NCBI RefSeq assembly: GCF_900215535.1
Contig: NZ_OCND01000004.1
Location: 310,001 to 374,000, forward strand
Reading direction: 5' to 3'
Origin: Pseudoxanthomonas wuyuanensis
GTDB lineage: Bacteria; Pseudomonadota; Gammaproteobacteria; Xanthomonadales; Xanthomonadaceae
DNA length: 64,000 nucleotides
Within the stretch, counting starts at the first letter, position 1; each line of letters opens with the position of its first letter. Both the position numbers and the translations under genes were made by a program. This document shows positions 1 to 8,197 of the stretch, one piece after another. The notes beneath the pieces are model-generated. The model saw only the letters and a program-made list of their open reading frames with translations, was not told the origin of the DNA and made no database searches.

Positions 1-268
1 ACGCATCGCCCCGGTCACGCTGGCCACCTCGTCGCAGCCGTGCTGCCAGTGCTATGGCGCCACGGTCTGGGCCGGCATCGACCGCCTGCTGATCGGCGCA
101 CGCGCCGAGGACGTGATGGAACTGACCGAGTTCGACGAAGGCCCGCTGCCGGCCGACTGGATCGGCGAACTGAACAAGCGCGGCATCGAAGTGGTGCGGG
201 ATCTGCGCCGTGAAGACGCGCGCGCGGTGCTGCGCGCCTACGGCGAGATGGGCGGTGACCGTTATTGA
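1..268 (+). CDS. Nucleoside/cytidine deaminase family protein, C-terminal fragment
   Basis: The window opens inside this gene; the frame starting at base 2 stays open to the TGA at 266-268 and gives about 88 residues. A PCCQC motif near the start fits the second zinc-binding half (PCxxC) of the cytidine/deoxycytidylate deaminase fold, followed by YGATVWAGIDRLLIGA, typical of guanine deaminase and other nucleoside deaminases. The first zinc motif (HAE) would lie upstream of the window. The exact substrate (guanine, cytosine or other) cannot be decided from this fragment. About 150 bases without a recognisable feature separate it from rlmM. Confidence 0.7.
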   Translation, partial: RIAPVTLATSSQPCCQCYGATVWAGIDRLLIGARAEDVMELTEFDEGPLPADWIGELNKRGIEVVRDLRREDARAVLRAYGEMGGDRY

Positions 269-418
269 CGGATCATTGCCAGGCAGGCGCGGTGCCGGCA
301 CGTCGGCACCTGTCAGTCGCGGACGCGCATCCGAAGCGCGTTTGCCTGCTTATTCGCCATCCGTACGCGCCGCGGCGCGGTCTTCATCACCCATGCTGGA
401 TGGCTATCGGGGCGCACC

Positions 419-1459
419 GTGAGCGGCCTGTTCTGCTACTGCCGCCAGGGTTTCGAACCGGAACTGGCCGCCGAGCTGAGCGAGCGCGCCGCGCTGGCCG
501 GCCTGCCGGCCTATGCCAAGGCCAGTCGCAACGATGGTTATGTCGCCCTGATCGGCGACGATGGCGCCGCGCTTGACCGCGCCCTGCCATGGCGCGAGCT
601 GATTTTCGCCCGCCAGAAGCTGCGGCTGATCGCCGAGTTGCGCGATATCGATCCCAAGGATCGCATCACTCCGATAATGGCGGCGCTGGCCGGCGGCCGT
701 TACGGCGAGCTGTGGTCGGAGCATCCGGATTCGGACGCGGCCAAGCCGTTGGCCGGGCTGGCGCGCAGTTTCGCCAATGCGCTGCGGCCGGCATTGCGCA
801 AGCAAGGGTTGCTGAGCGAGCAGGACGATCCGGATCTGCCGCGGCTGCATGTGGTGTTCGTGCAAGGCAATCATGTCTTTCTGGCCCGCAGCGATGCCCG
901 CGACAGCGCGCCCTGGCCGTTGGGCATTCCACGCCTGAAGCTGTTGCCGGATGCGCCGTCGCGTTCGGCTTTGAAGCTTGAAGAGGCCTTGTTGGTGCTG
1001 CTCGATAACGACGAGCGGCAGCGATTGCTGAAACCGGGCATGACCGCCGCCGATCTGGGCGCCGCGCCTGGCGGCTGGACCTGGGTGCTGACCCGCCAGC
1101 ATCTGCGCGTGGCAGCGGTGGACAACGGGCCGCTGCGCCAGCATGTACTGGACACCGGCCTGGTCGAGCACCTTCGCGCCGACGGTTTCCACTGGAAACC
1201 GGCGCAACCGCTGGACTGGATGGTCTGCGACATGGTCGAACAGCCGCGCCGGGTGGCCGAACGCATGGCAACCTGGCTGCGCGAAGGCTGGTGCCGGCAC
1301 GCCATCTTCAATCTCAAACTGCCGATGAAGAAGCGCTGGGATGAAACCCGTTTGTGCCTGGACCTGTTCGCCGAACAGACGCAACGGCCGCTGAAGGTGC
1401 GCGCCAAGCAGCTGTACCACGACCGCGAAGAAATCACCGTGTTCGCCACGCCCCGATGA
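419..1459 (+). CDS. rlmM: 23S rRNA (cytidine-2498 2'-O)-methyltransferase RlmM
   Basis: 346 residues starting at GTG 419. RlmM adds a 2'-O-methyl group to C2498 in the peptidyl transferase region of 23S rRNA, using S-adenosylmethionine. The N-terminal half corresponds to the THUMP-like RNA-binding part. The Rossmann methyltransferase half carries the SAM motif AADLGAAPGGWTW near residue 211, CDMV near 267 and LKLPMKKRW near 300. A late glutamate in REEITVF near 338 completes the K-D-K-E pattern of ribose 2'-O-methyltransferases. Length matches the family (about 350-366). No closely spaced partner; a REP-like element follows it. Confidence 0.93.
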   Translation: MSGLFCYCRQGFEPELAAELSERAALAGLPAYAKASRNDGYVALIGDDGAALDRALPWRELIFARQKLRLIAELRDIDPKDRITPIMAALAGGRYGELWSEHPDSDAAKPLAGLARSFANALRPALRKQGLLSEQDDPDLPRLHVVFVQGNHVFLARSDARDSAPWPLGIPRLKLLPDAPSRSALKLEEALLVLLDNDERQRLLKPGMTAADLGAAPGGWTWVLTRQHLRVAAVDNGPLRQHVLDTGLVEHLRADGFHWKPAQPLDWMVCDMVEQPRRVAERMATWLREGWCRHAIFNLKLPMKKRWDETRLCLDLFAEQTQRPLKVRAKQLYHDREEITVFATPR

Positions 1460-1466
1460 CTCTTCC

Positions 1467-1530
1467 GGAATGATGTCGGTCGCGACGCGCTTTCCCGGGA
1501 AAGCTCTGTCGCGACTGACATCGCTCCTGC
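1467..1530. repeat. REPIN-like inverted pair of REP elements around a 16-bp palindrome
   Basis: A degenerate REP unit (1467-1486, ending GTCGCGAC) faces an inverted unit (1508-1530, GTCGCGACTGACATCGCTCC then TGC). Between them, bases 1489-1504 form a perfect 16-base palindrome, GCTTTCCCGGGAAAGC. The same core words (GGAGCGA, GTCGCGAC) recur at 2883-3013, 17695-17903 and 62585. Units of this kind with a terminal GTAG and a small stem-loop are known as SMAG/REP elements in Stenotrophomonas and relatives. Confidence 0.6.
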
Positions 1531-1558
1531 AACGTTTTCCTCCGATACGGAGCACCGC

Positions 1559-1897
1559 ATGGCCGCCACCTGGATCACCATTGCCGCCTCCTCGCTGCCG
1601 GAAATCATCCGGTTGGCCCGCCCGCTGTTCACCCGCACGCCGCCGCAGATCGACAACAGCCAGCAACTGCGGCTGGACATCGTCGGCGAGCAGATTGCCG
1701 AACTGCAGAACGCGGCGACCCAGAACGCCGACTCGATCAACAAGCTGGCCACCGACATGCAGAAGACCATCGAAGTGCTGCAGCTCGGTGCCGAACGGAT
1801 GCAGCGGCAACTGATCCGTTCGCACCGGCTGGCGCTGGTCTCGGCCACCGTGGCGGTACTGGCTTTCGTGGTGGCGCTGTATGCGCTTGGCAAATGA
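1559..1897 (+). CDS. Small membrane protein with coiled-coil stretch, function unknown
   Basis: 112 residues. The first 30 residues are moderately hydrophobic. Residues of about 35-85 are rich in Gln, Glu, Ala and Leu in a heptad-like pattern (GEQIAELQNAATQNADSI), suggesting a coiled coil. Residues of about 90-110 (LALVSATVAVLAFVVALYAL) form one C-terminal membrane segment. The stop codon overlaps the ATG of the next gene as ATGA, so the two are probably translationally coupled. No family recognised; a tail-anchored coiled-coil protein is all the sequence supports. Confidence 0.65.
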   Translation: MAATWITIAASSLPEIIRLARPLFTRTPPQIDNSQQLRLDIVGEQIAELQNAATQNADSINKLATDMQKTIEVLQLGAERMQRQLIRSHRLALVSATVAVLAFVVALYALGK

Positions 1898-2847
1898 TGC
1901 CAAGAAGCGCGCCTGCTGCTGCCGTGGCGGTCATCGCGGCCATGGCGCTCATGGCGACGCTTTCGCTCGCCTCATGCGACCGCACCGGCAACCTCCGCGA
2001 CGCCAATGACGAAATTCCGTATGTGGCCCGCGATTATGTCGACGATGGCGTATTCACCGCCGGCATCGAAGGCCCGGCGGTCGGCCCGGACGGCGCGCTG
2101 TACGCGGTCAACTTCGGCCGCGAAGGCACCATCGGCAGGGTGACCACGCAGGCCGACGGCGGCGGCCGTGCCGAACTGTTCGCCGAACTGCCCGAAGGCA
2201 GCATCGGCAACGGCATCCGTTTCGACGCCGATGGCTTCATGTATGTGGCCGACTACACCGGCCACCGGATCCTGCGGGTCGATCCGCGCGATCGTTCGAT
2301 CGGCGTGTTCGCCGCGTTGCCCGGTGCGCATCAACCCAACGACATCGCGTTCGCGCCCGACGGCATGTTCTATGCCAGCGATCCCGACTGGCGCGAAAAC
2401 AGCGGCCAGCTGTGGCGGATCCTGCCTGACGGCCGCGCAAGCCTGCTCGCATCAGGCCTGGGGACGACCAACGGCATCGAAGTCAACCCTGACGGCAGGC
2501 GCCTGTATGTCAACGAGAGCGTGCAGCGGCGCGTGTGGGCCTACGACCTGGATGGAAGCGGAGAAATCTCCAACAAGCGCCTGCTGATCGAATTCGACGA
2601 CCACGGTCTGGATGGCATGCGCTGCGATACGATGGGCAACCTGTATATCGCCCGCTATGGCGCGGGCAGCGTCGCCATCGTTTCGCCGGCCGGCAGGTTG
2701 CTGCGCGAAGTGAAACTGAAGGGCCGGAAGCCGACCAATATCGCATTCGGCGGCATCGACGGCCGGACCGTCTACGTCACCGTGCAGGAGCGTGGTGCCA
2801 TCGAAGTTTTCCGTACCGAATATCCGGGCCGCGAAAGCGGACATTGA
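1894..2847 (+). CDS. Lipoprotein with SMP-30/gluconolactonase-type beta-propeller
   Basis: 317 residues. The N-terminus has a hydrophobic stretch ending in the lipobox LASC, so the mature protein is probably lipid-anchored facing the periplasm. The body has repeated six-bladed-propeller phrases: GPAVGPDGALYAVNFG, GIRFDADGFMYVADYTGHRI, DIAFAPDGMFYASDPDW, GIEVNPDGRRLYVNES and GMRCDTMGNLYIARYG. These match the SMP-30/gluconolactonase/strictosidine-synthase-like group, usually calcium-dependent lactonases or esterases. It overlaps the preceding small membrane protein gene by 4 bases. The substrate is unknown. Confidence 0.75.
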   Translation: MMPRSAPAAAVAVIAAMALMATLSLASCDRTGNLRDANDEIPYVARDYVDDGVFTAGIEGPAVGPDGALYAVNFGREGTIGRVTTQADGGGRAELFAELPEGSIGNGIRFDADGFMYVADYTGHRILRVDPRDRSIGVFAALPGAHQPNDIAFAPDGMFYASDPDWRENSGQLWRILPDGRASLLASGLGTTNGIEVNPDGRRLYVNESVQRRVWAYDLDGSGEISNKRLLIEFDDHGLDGMRCDTMGNLYIARYGAGSVAIVSPAGRLLREVKLKGRKPTNIAFGGIDGRTVYVTVQERGAIEVFRTEYPGRESGH

Positions 2848-2882
2848 GGTGCACCGACCATCTCCGCTTCACCAAGTGGATT

Positions 2883-3013
2883 GTAGGAGCGATGTGAGTC
2901 GCGACCAGAGGAAGTCATGAACTTTGGGGTGAGTGCGTAGGCCATCTCAAAGTCGATAGCAGCCGCCAAGATTTCCCGGTATACATCCCCATCGCGACTC
3001 AGGTCGCTCCTAC
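2883..3013. repeat. Pair of inverted GTAG-type REP elements
   Basis: A unit starting GTAGGAGCGATGTGAGTCGC at 2883-2906 is mirrored by an inverted unit at 2991-3013 that ends GTCGCTCCTAC, with about 84 bases between. Each unit can fold into a short stem. The terminal GTAG and stem-loop match SMAG-type REP sequences. They fill most of the 265-base gap between the lipoprotein gene and the next gene. No RAYT transposase gene is present in the window. Confidence 0.75.
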
Positions 3014-3112
3014 ACCACCATCAAGGCATCACGACACCCTGCCTGCTGCGCGCGCGGTCTCAGGCCCTGACATCGCGCTATGGCAAGATGACAATCCGAC
3101 AAGGAGCCTGCC

Positions 3113-3835
3113 ATGCTGCCGCTCGAACTCAAGGACCCCGCCGCCTTCGGCAACGAATTCCTGCGCCTGACCCTGCTGCAGGGCTTCCAGTCGCTGACCA
3201 AGCGCGATCTGGAACTGCTGATCTTCGTGCTGCTCGAGCGCGATGGCGCCATCGAACGCAGCGAATCCAACTTCACCGTGGCCGGCAAGCTGCGGGTCAC
3301 CCCGGCCAAGGTCCGGGCGCTGCGCCGCGACGGCTATGCGCGCTGGCGTGCGCTGGTACCGGAGGATCGCGACGACGCCCTGCAACGCATCGTCGCCACG
3401 GTGCTGACCGAAGCCAATTTGCGCGCCGGCGCCAAGCACGCCAGCGAGCGCAGCCGCAAGGAAGGCTTCCTGGCGGTGCGCATCGAGCACCCGGACGATG
3501 CGCAGCAGTTCGAACAGGCCATCCTGGACGTCGGCGCGCTGCCGGTGTACGAACGCAATCGCGAAGTAGTGGCGGTGCGCTTCGATACGCTGCTGGCCAT
3601 CGCCGAGCGCTGGGGCTACCTGCAGCAGGATCCGGCGGCGGTGGTCGCCGAGCTGAAGCGGTTCGTGCCCACCGCCGAGGAGGTGACCGACCTGCTGAAA
3701 AAAGACGTAAGCAAGCTGCGCTGGCAGGACGTGCGCAATGCGCTCAACAGCCTTGGCGCCAGGGCGGTGGCCAGCACCGCCGAGGGCGGACTGCGAGGTC
3801 TGCTGAAAATCGTGTTTCCCTTTATTCCCGGCTGA
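3113..3835 (+). CDS. Unrecognised cytosolic protein with possible helix-turn-helix N-terminus
   Basis: 240 residues, ATG preceded by a clear AAGGAG (3101-3106) at six bases. No signal peptide; only the last 10-15 residues (GLRGLLKIVFPFIPG) are hydrophobic. Residues of about 15-80 read SLTKRDLELLIFVLLERDGA ... NFTVAGKLRVTPAKVRALRR, which looks like a winged-helix or helix-turn-helix arrangement. The middle contains several amphipathic helices. It stands alone between a REP doublet and a convergent oxidoreductase gene, with no operon partner. I do not recognise the family; a regulator or an accessory nucleic-acid-binding protein are possibilities only. Confidence 0.6.
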   Translation: MLPLELKDPAAFGNEFLRLTLLQGFQSLTKRDLELLIFVLLERDGAIERSESNFTVAGKLRVTPAKVRALRRDGYARWRALVPEDRDDALQRIVATVLTEANLRAGAKHASERSRKEGFLAVRIEHPDDAQQFEQAILDVGALPVYERNREVVAVRFDTLLAIAERWGYLQQDPAAVVAELKRFVPTAEEVTDLLKKDVSKLRWQDVRNALNSLGARAVASTAEGGLRGLLKIVFPFIPG

Positions 3836-3927
3836 CGCCCGCCAGAGCGGAGCTTGTTACATCCCCTTGGGGGCTCCGCTACTTTTCACCAGCGCCAATG
3901 CTGGCCTGACCGGCAAGGGATGGCACC

Positions 3928-5043
3928 CTAGATCTCGACGCGCCTGCCGCTACGCGCCGAAGCGAAGATCGCATCGACCACCCGCATGTCGCGAAGGCCT
4001 TCCTCGCCGGGAACCCGCGGCGGCGTGCCATGCAGAATCGCCAACGCGTCGTTGTCCATCTGCCGCGCCTGCTGATGCGGCGTTGCGCCAAGGCTGGCGT
4101 CCAATTGCTGGCCATCGCTGGTGCGGCCCTGGATGCCCTCATAGGACTGGAACGGGGACAGTTCGTACCAGCCGTTCTCGCAGTCGGCGCGCAGCCGGTT
4201 GACGTTCATGCCGAAACTGGTGACGCAATCGGCCACGGTTTCGTCGGGGAATTCCAGCCGGAAACGCATGGTCTCGTCGACGCCGCGGAAAATCTCGGGG
4301 CGGTGGATTTCCTGGGTGGCGGTGACCGCAATCGGCTCCTGGCCGGAGGTGTAGCGCGCCGCGTTCAACGCATAGACGCCCATGTCGTACATCGCGCCAC
4401 CGCCGCGCGCCGGGTCCAGCCGCCAGACGTCGCTCCAGCCGTCATTGAATCCCTTGAAGCCGGCCTCGGCGCGGATGCCGGCGATGCGCCCGTAAGGCCG
4501 CTCGCGGGCGAAACCGATGATGCGCTCGGTGTTGGGTTCGTGCTGCATGCGGTAGCCGATGGTCAGCTGGACGCGGTTGCGTGCGCAGGCATCGATCATC
4601 GCCTGCGCCTCGTCGGCATTCATCGCCATCGGCTTTTCGCACCAGACATGCTTGCCGGCCGCCGCGGCCCGTTCGGTGAACGGCTTGTGCAGATGGTTGG
4701 GCAGCACGACATAGACCGCGTCGATGTCCGGATTGTCGGCGATGCGATCGAAATTGTCGTAGTCGTAGACGTTGCCATCGGCAATGCCGTACTTCTGCTG
4801 CCACGGCTCGATTTTTTCCGGCGACCCGGTGACGATGCCGGCCAGCCGGCAGTGCCGGGTCAGTTGCAGCGCCGGCGCCAGCAGCTCGCGGCTGTAGTAA
4901 CCCAGCCCGATCAGCGCCACGCCGATCTTCTTCTTCGCAGCGCCGGCGGGTTTGCGCGCCAGCGCCGGCGATATCGCAGCGGCCAGTCCTGCGCCGGCCA
5001 TGGCCTGCATCATTGTCCTGCGCGAGAAGGAAAACCGGTTCAT
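3928..5043 (-). CDS. Tat-exported Gfo/Idh/MocA family oxidoreductase
   Basis: 371 residues. The N-terminus has a twin-arginine signal (SRRTMMQAMAGAGLAAAISP), so it is probably exported folded to the periplasm, as is glucose-fructose oxidoreductase. A Rossmann motif GVALIGLGYYSRELL at about residue 42 binds NAD(P). CEKPMAM near residue 133 carries the family's catalytic lysine (EKP). The C-terminal half has the usual beta-sheet domain with GGGAMYDMGVYALN. An AGGAGA ribosome site lies just upstream. Family members oxidise or reduce sugars and cyclitols; the substrate here is not determined. It is transcribed alone, convergent with the gene at 3113. Confidence 0.85.
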   Translation of the reverse strand: MNRFSFSRRTMMQAMAGAGLAAAISPALARKPAGAAKKKIGVALIGLGYYSRELLAPALQLTRHCRLAGIVTGSPEKIEPWQQKYGIADGNVYDYDNFDRIADNPDIDAVYVVLPNHLHKPFTERAAAAGKHVWCEKPMAMNADEAQAMIDACARNRVQLTIGYRMQHEPNTERIIGFARERPYGRIAGIRAEAGFKGFNDGWSDVWRLDPARGGGAMYDMGVYALNAARYTSGQEPIAVTATQEIHRPEIFRGVDETMRFRLEFPDETVADCVTSFGMNVNRLRADCENGWYELSPFQSYEGIQGRTSDGQQLDASLGATPHQQARQMDNDALAILHGTPPRVPGEEGLRDMRVVDAIFASARSGRRVEI

Positions 5044-5103
5044 CGTATTCGTCTCCTGGGATGGGGGAACGGCCGCAGCGAGGCCGGGATTACCCTAACG
5101 CAA

Positions 5104-6282
5104 TCACTGTCCGGAAGCCCGCCGCCACAGCGCATCGGCCAGTCCCGGCAAACGGCCGGCCAGCCCCAGCAGCGGTCCGCGCAGCAGCGTGGCGTGCATT
5201 TCGTCGTTGGAGAACAACCGGTTGATGCCCTCGAACGCATAGGCGGCGGCGGCATTGTCGCTGCGCCGCTGGCGCGACCAGCGCTGCAGCCGGTGCGGCG
5301 TGTCCCAGTCCACCCGTCGCGACTGTGCCGCGGCGATCGTTTCGCTCAACGCCGACACGTCGCGCAAGCCCAGGTTGACGCCCTGCCCGGCCAGCGGATG
5401 TACGACATGCGCCGCATCGCCGACCAGCAGGACGCGGCCGGCAACATAGCTGTCGGCGTGCTGGCGGCGCAGCGGAAATGCGGCCCGCTGCGAGACCGCG
5501 CGCATCGGCCCTAGCCGCGCGCCGAAGGCCGCGGTGAGTTCGCGGCCGAACGCATCCTCGTCCAACGCGACGACGCGGGCGGCCTCGTGCTCCGGCAGGG
5601 TCCAGACGATGGAGCTGCGGCCCCCGGCAAACGGCAGTACCGCCAGCGGGCCGGTGTCGAGGAAGCGCTGCCAGGCGGTGTCCTGGTGCGGCTGCGCGGT
5701 TTCGATGAAGGCCACTACGCCGCTCTGCCGGTAGTCGTGGCTGGCCACCTGCAGACCGGCCAGCGTGCGCAGCGTCGAGGCCGCGCCATCGGCGGCGATG
5801 GCCAGCCGCGCGTCCAGCCGGATGCCGTCATCCAGCCGCAGGCGCACGCCCGTTTCGTCCTGTTCGCACGCCTGCAGCCGGGCCGGGCAGTACAGCCTGA
5901 CGCCAGCGCCCGGCAGCGCCGCCCACAGGCGGTCCACCAGCAGATTGTTTTCGACAATCCAGCCCAGTTGCGCGTGACCCAGCGAATCGGCATCGAAAGC
6001 CAGCTCGCCGCCGCCGGCGGCATCCCACACCCGCATGCGCCGGTACGGTTGCGCACGCGCGCTGCGAACCGCCTCCCAGACGCCCAGGCGGGCAAGCGTT
6101 GCCGCGTTGTCGGCGGCGAATGCGTACACGCGCAGGTCCGGCGCATCCGCCGACCACGGCTGCGGCTGGCGTCCTTCCACCAGCGCCACCTCCAGATCCA
6201 GCGCCGCCAGCGCCAGCGCGCAGGCGGCGCCGACCACGCCGCCACCGACGATGACCGCATCCAGCTGGCCGCGGCGACTCAT
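5104..6282 (-). CDS. UbiH/UbiF/VisC-family FAD-dependent hydroxylase
   Basis: About 392 residues from the ATG at 6282, which overlaps the upstream gene's TGA as ATGA; an in-frame start at 6300 is less likely. The FAD-binding GxGxxG-type motif VIVGGGVVGAACALAL is at the N-terminus, and the second FAD motif GDAAHVVHPLAGQGVNLGL is in the C-terminal third. Such aromatic-ring monooxygenases hydroxylate the benzoquinone ring during ubiquinone synthesis. GDAAHVVHPLAGQG resembles UbiF/UbiI/VisC more than UbiH. It sits directly downstream of a UbiH-like gene, giving a two-hydroxylase operon. Which ring position it hydroxylates is not resolved. Confidence 0.85.
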   Translation of the reverse strand: MSRRGQLDAVIVGGGVVGAACALALAALDLEVALVEGRQPQPWSADAPDLRVYAFAADNAATLARLGVWEAVRSARAQPYRRMRVWDAAGGGELAFDADSLGHAQLGWIVENNLLVDRLWAALPGAGVRLYCPARLQACEQDETGVRLRLDDGIRLDARLAIAADGAASTLRTLAGLQVASHDYRQSGVVAFIETAQPHQDTAWQRFLDTGPLAVLPFAGGRSSIVWTLPEHEAARVVALDEDAFGRELTAAFGARLGPMRAVSQRAAFPLRRQHADSYVAGRVLLVGDAAHVVHPLAGQGVNLGLRDVSALSETIAAAQSRRVDWDTPHRLQRWSRQRRSDNAAAAYAFEGINRLFSNDEMHATLLRGPLLGLAGRLPGLADALWRRASGQ

Positions 6283-7487
6283 CGCGCGGCCTCCCGGCAC
6301 AGCGCCGGCACGTCGCCGCGGAATCCCATCGCTCCACCGACCAGAAACGACTGCAGCCAGGGCATGCTGTCGCTGGCCATCAGGCCAAGGCTGCGTAGCG
6401 GACGCAGCAACGGCGCGCCGTTGGCCGTCAGCCGCGCCAGTCCGTCGGAAAACGCCAGCGTGCGCTGGCGATCTTCGTGCCGGCGCTGGGCGTAGGCCGC
6501 CAGCAGTTCATCCGCGCCGATGTCGACGGCACCGTCGAGCAGTTCGGCCAAGGTCAGCGCATCGCGCAGCCCCAGATTGAATCCCTGCGCGCCGATCGGA
6601 TGGATGGTCTGCGCGGCATTGCCCAGCAGTACCGCACGCGGCGCGGTCAAACGCTCGGCCACGAGCCGCGCAATCGGATACGCGCTGCGTTCGCCGGATG
6701 CCAGCAGGCGCCCCACCCGCCAGCCGAACGCCTGCTGCACGCGCGCCAGCCAAGCCGCTTCATCCATCGCAGCGACTTGCCCGGCGTCTGCGTTGGCCAC
6801 CGCGTGAACCACGCCGAAGTGGCGATCGCCTCGCGGCAACAGCGCAGTCGGCCCGTGATCGCCAAAACGCTCGTATGCCGTCCCGTCCGGCGCGCGCTCG
6901 GCGCGCACCCGCGCCACGAACAGGGTTTGCGCGTAGTCGTATTCCTGCGCCCCTACCCCCAACGCAGCACGCACCGCGCTGGCGGTGCCGTCGGCGGCCA
7001 CCAGCAGGCGCGCGCCGATCTCGCGTTCGCCGTCTGCGGTGGCGGTGCGCACCGTCCTGGCGCCATCGGCCGCATCGGAGACGCCGACAAAACGCGCAGG
7101 GCGATAGCGGGTCAGTCGCGGCAGCTCCTGCAGGCGCGTTTCCAGCGCTCCGCCGAAGTCGCGCGCCACCACCACCTGGCCGAATGCTTCGCGTCCGTAA
7201 TCGGCCGCGTCCAGCCGGACCCGGCCGAAATCGCCCTGGCGGCTGACATGGATGCGCCTGATGGGCCCGGTCGGCGCGCGCAGTTTCTGCATCACCCCCA
7301 GCGCGGTCAGCGCGTTGACGGTAGCCGCGGCAAAACTCAGATTGCGCTGGTCGAACACCGCCGGCATCGTGCCCGGTGCGGTGGCCTCGATCAGGCCCAC
7401 ATCCAGGTCCAGCCGTTCCAGCGCTATCGCCAGGCTGGCGCCGACCAGGCCGCCCCCCACTATCACCACATCGTGCCGTTCAGTCAT
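6279..7487 (-). CDS. ubiH: 2-octaprenyl-6-methoxyphenol hydroxylase (UbiH)
   Basis: About 402 residues from ATG 7487 (MTERHDVVIVGGG); an in-frame ATG nine bases further upstream is also possible. The FAD dinucleotide-binding motif VVIVGGGLVGASLAIAL opens the protein. The C-terminal FAD motif LLGNAAQTIHPIGAQGFNLG is characteristic of UbiH. The enzyme hydroxylates a ring carbon of the prenylated phenol intermediate in ubiquinone biosynthesis, at the membrane. It is the first gene of a two-gene minus-strand unit and its TGA overlaps the start of the second hydroxylase. Confidence 0.88.
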   Translation of the reverse strand: MTERHDVVIVGGGLVGASLAIALERLDLDVGLIEATAPGTMPAVFDQRNLSFAAATVNALTALGVMQKLRAPTGPIRRIHVSRQGDFGRVRLDAADYGREAFGQVVVARDFGGALETRLQELPRLTRYRPARFVGVSDAADGARTVRTATADGEREIGARLLVAADGTASAVRAALGVGAQEYDYAQTLFVARVRAERAPDGTAYERFGDHGPTALLPRGDRHFGVVHAVANADAGQVAAMDEAAWLARVQQAFGWRVGRLLASGERSAYPIARLVAERLTAPRAVLLGNAAQTIHPIGAQGFNLGLRDALTLAELLDGAVDIGADELLAAYAQRRHEDRQRTLAFSDGLARLTANGAPLLRPLRSLGLMASDSMPWLQSFLVGGAMGFRGDVPALCREAAR

Positions 7488-7587
7488 GCCGCCCATGATA
7501 CCGGCTGGCCTGCGGCCATCGGCCGGGCCGCCTCATGTCCGGCCCGCGTCCGCTAGAATGTCGGCCTGAGCCTCCGGAACTGCCCGT

Positions 7588-8190
7588 ATGAACAACGCTA
7601 CCCAACGCGCCGTCGTCCTGCTGCTGATCGTCGCGCTGATGGTCTCCACCCGCCTGCACCTGCCGACCTCGCTGACCCATTTCGGGCCGGTGCCGGACGC
7701 CTCCTGGGCGGCCTTCTTCATTGCCGGCTTCTATCTGAGCAGTTGGACCCGCTGGGCATTCCCGTCGCTGATGGCGCTGGCGGTGCTGGTCGACTACCTG
7801 GTCATCAGCGGACAAGGCACCAGTTTCTGGTCCCACTACTGCATGTCGCCGGCGTACTGGTTCCTGATTCCCGCCTATTTCGCGCTGTGGGCCGGTGGCC
7901 TGCTGCTGCGGCGCCACTACCGCGGCAGCGACGGCAAGGCGCTGGCGGTGCTTGCCGCCAGCCTGGTCGGTTCGGTCGCGGTCTGCCACCTGCTGAGCCA
8001 GGGCAGTTTCTACTGGCTCAGCGACAGCGTTCCGCAGCCGGCCAGCCTCGCCGGCTGGTGGAAGAACTACAGCGACTGGTTTCCGTCCTATCTGCGCGTT
8101 ACCGCGATCTACGTCGGTCTGACCGTCATCGCGCATGTCGGCGTCCAGCAGGCGGTGCGGCTGCGGGCCTGGGCCAAAGCCAGGCACTGA
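7588..8190 (+). CDS. BtuM-like integral membrane protein, candidate vitamin B12 transporter
   Basis: 200 residues with five to six hydrophobic segments (about 8-22, 40-72, 87-106, 117-135, 165-190). Size and layout resemble the single-component ECF S-like cobalamin transporter BtuM. A cysteine at residue 85 in SHYCMSPAYW sits at the start of a membrane segment, close to where BtuM has the cobalt-coordinating cysteine needed for decyanation. The next gene, eight bases downstream, encodes a cobalamin adenosyltransferase. A TAGAAT sequence at 7554-7559 may be its -10. The space upstream (about 100 bases) is too short for a full cobalamin riboswitch. The identification rests on memory of the family plus context and was not tested by alignment. 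Confidence 0.55.
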   Translation: MNNATQRAVVLLLIVALMVSTRLHLPTSLTHFGPVPDASWAAFFIAGFYLSSWTRWAFPSLMALAVLVDYLVISGQGTSFWSHYCMSPAYWFLIPAYFALWAGGLLLRRHYRGSDGKALAVLAASLVGSVAVCHLLSQGSFYWLSDSVPQPASLAGWWKNYSDWFPSYLRVTAIYVGLTVIAHVGVQQAVRLRAWAKARH

Positions 8191-8197
8191 GCCGACC

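Noticed and set aside
404-1903. A 499-codon minus-strand frame opposite rlmM
   Set aside because: The translation has no motif and the plus strand carries all RlmM catalytic residues; antisense shadow.
3836-3927. Transcription terminator between the convergent genes
   Set aside because: No inverted repeat of useful length was found.
7497-7587. Possible cobalamin riboswitch before the BtuM-like gene
   Set aside because: Only about 100 bases are available and no B12-box-like sequence was recognised.
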